From Methanolobus sediminis (GTDB taxonomy: Archaea > Halobacteriota > Methanosarcinia > Methanosarcinales > Methanosarcinaceae): DNA of 64,000 bases. Shown piece after piece: positions 63,545 through 64,000 of the stretch. Each line of letters begins with the position of its first letter. Positions within the stretch are counted from its first letter, which is position 1. The stretch covers positions 1,488,001 to 1,552,000 of the forward strand of contig NZ_CP133592.1 in the NCBI RefSeq assembly GCF_031312595.1, read 5' to 3'. Both the position numbers and the translations under genes were made by a program. Under the pieces are notes generated by a model. The model was not told where the DNA came from and did no database searches. It saw only the letters and a program-made list of their open reading frames with translations.

Positions 63545-64000
63545 TTGAGAATCGGGAGTTTCTTATCTTTAATCTTTCTTTTTTTTTCATTGTTAGTCAT
63601 CCCTGCAAGTGCAACCTACGAATGGGATAACAGCATAAATATACAGAAAGACAGTATGACCTGGGGGTACACGGAGAAATACTCAGGTGACAGGTCTATT
63701 ATTTTCAAAAAATACGTTGACATGGAATTCGGGGACGATGACGGTTTTGTAAGTGCATGGGAACTGCTGAAAGCTGATGTGGCCATGAGCAAATCCTTTA
63801 AGCAGGCCATTGAGAAAAATATGGACGTGAAAATTGACAATTCTTCAAAGAATGTCATTTTACTTGACGTTGAAACAGACATATCACCAGAACTTCTTGG
63901 CCTTACAGGCGAGGAGCGTGATATTGTCAACAAATATGAGGTCTATTATGATTTCAGGGTTCCACTCGATGAGTCTGGTTCTGTGCTCTGGTTCCAGGGT
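63545..64000 (+). CDS. Secreted hypothetical protein (3' end beyond the window)
   Basis: Read by hand; TTG at 63545, preceded by GGAAGAGAT, opens a frame that runs 152 codons to the window edge. A signal peptide (about residues 5-24, LSLIFLFFSLLVIPASA) is followed by an acidic extracellular domain (TYEWDNSINIQKDSMTWGYTE...). Starting 20 nt after map, it could be the next gene of that operon. No family recognised. The rest cannot be judged. Confidence 0.7.
   Translation, partial: MRIGSFLSLIFLFFSLLVIPASATYEWDNSINIQKDSMTWGYTEKYSGDRSIIFKKYVDMEFGDDDGFVSAWELLKADVAMSKSFKQAIEKNMDVKIDNSSKNVILLDVETDISPELLGLTGEERDIVNKYEVYYDFRVPLDESGSVLWFQG

Overview
The window is about 64 kb of chromosome from a methanogenic archaeon, most probably a methylotrophic member of the Methanosarcinaceae (Methanolobus/Methanococcoides-like). 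This is inferred from archaeal information-processing genes (archaeal NAC, ABCE1, Nob1, TiaS, PIN-ATPase-KH, type II methionine aminopeptidase, archaeal MAT), TATA-type promoters 25-30 nt before many starts, an intron-containing tRNA-Tyr without encoded CCA, folate-type C1 enzymes known from Methanosarcina, and corrinoid salvage by CbiZ. There is no rRNA operon, IS element or CRISPR array. Gene density is high; most of the window looks like ordinary vertically inherited chromosome.

Layout. 1-3.7 kb: leftward C1 cluster (dihydropteroate synthase, FolD, GlyA, PurN). 3.8-7 kb: an HTH regulator facing a PAS-GAF sensor histidine kinase. 7-13.3 kb: tRNA and rRNA maturation (TiaS, Nob1), NadE, a RAD55-like ATPase, a PRTase-type regulator and a multidomain DHH nuclease. 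13.4-15.9 kb: a candidate structured RNA, then the SPFH/NfeD pair. 15.9-19.3 kb: AIR-synthase-like protein, HisH and a UDP-sugar dehydrogenase. 19.4-22.7 kb: an A+T-rich PLD-helicase-DUF3427 gene (candidate modification-dependent restriction enzyme), followed by a gene remnant. 22.7-29 kb: a membrane-anchored hypothetical, PIN-ATPase-KH, HisI, a RAD55-like protein with a broken P-loop, and a nuclease-fold hypothetical. 29-37 kb: A-type Fe-S carrier, NAC, acetyl-CoA synthetase behind a structured leader, ModD/NadC-like enzyme, thioredoxin, MBL exonuclease-like protein, a small membrane protein and ABCE1. 37-46 kb: a hydrolase, an AIM24 gene with no canonical start codon for its conserved N-terminus, and a membrane/export cluster (two ABC-2 permeases, one fused to a PrsW-like protease domain; a secreted S-layer-like protein; MscS; ABC ATPase). 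46.3-48.3 kb: MarR-MATE operon with a palindromic operator array.

48.3-55.6 kb is the most interesting accessory stretch. It holds a cbiZ corrinoid-salvage operon preceded by a structured leader, an ArsR-type regulator with a transcobalamin-like (DUF4430) C-terminal domain, and a translationally coupled three-gene module (radical SAM-HhH, DUF4130-type protein, HhH-MutS-type ATPase) that looks like an uncharacterised nucleic-acid repair or modification system. 55.7-59.3 kb: hisG-hisA-hisB and archaeal S-adenosylmethionine synthetase. 59.4-61.2 kb: tRNA-Tyr, tRNA-Asp, two paralogous 35-residue membrane proteins, a candidate small RNA between them and a direct repeat. 61.3-64 kb: two M24 peptidases and the start of a secreted protein that runs off the window.

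A recurring feature is that at least twelve genes, mostly the last in their transcription unit, end in a short perfect or near-perfect inverted repeat that spans or touches their own stop codon, often followed by a T-run.
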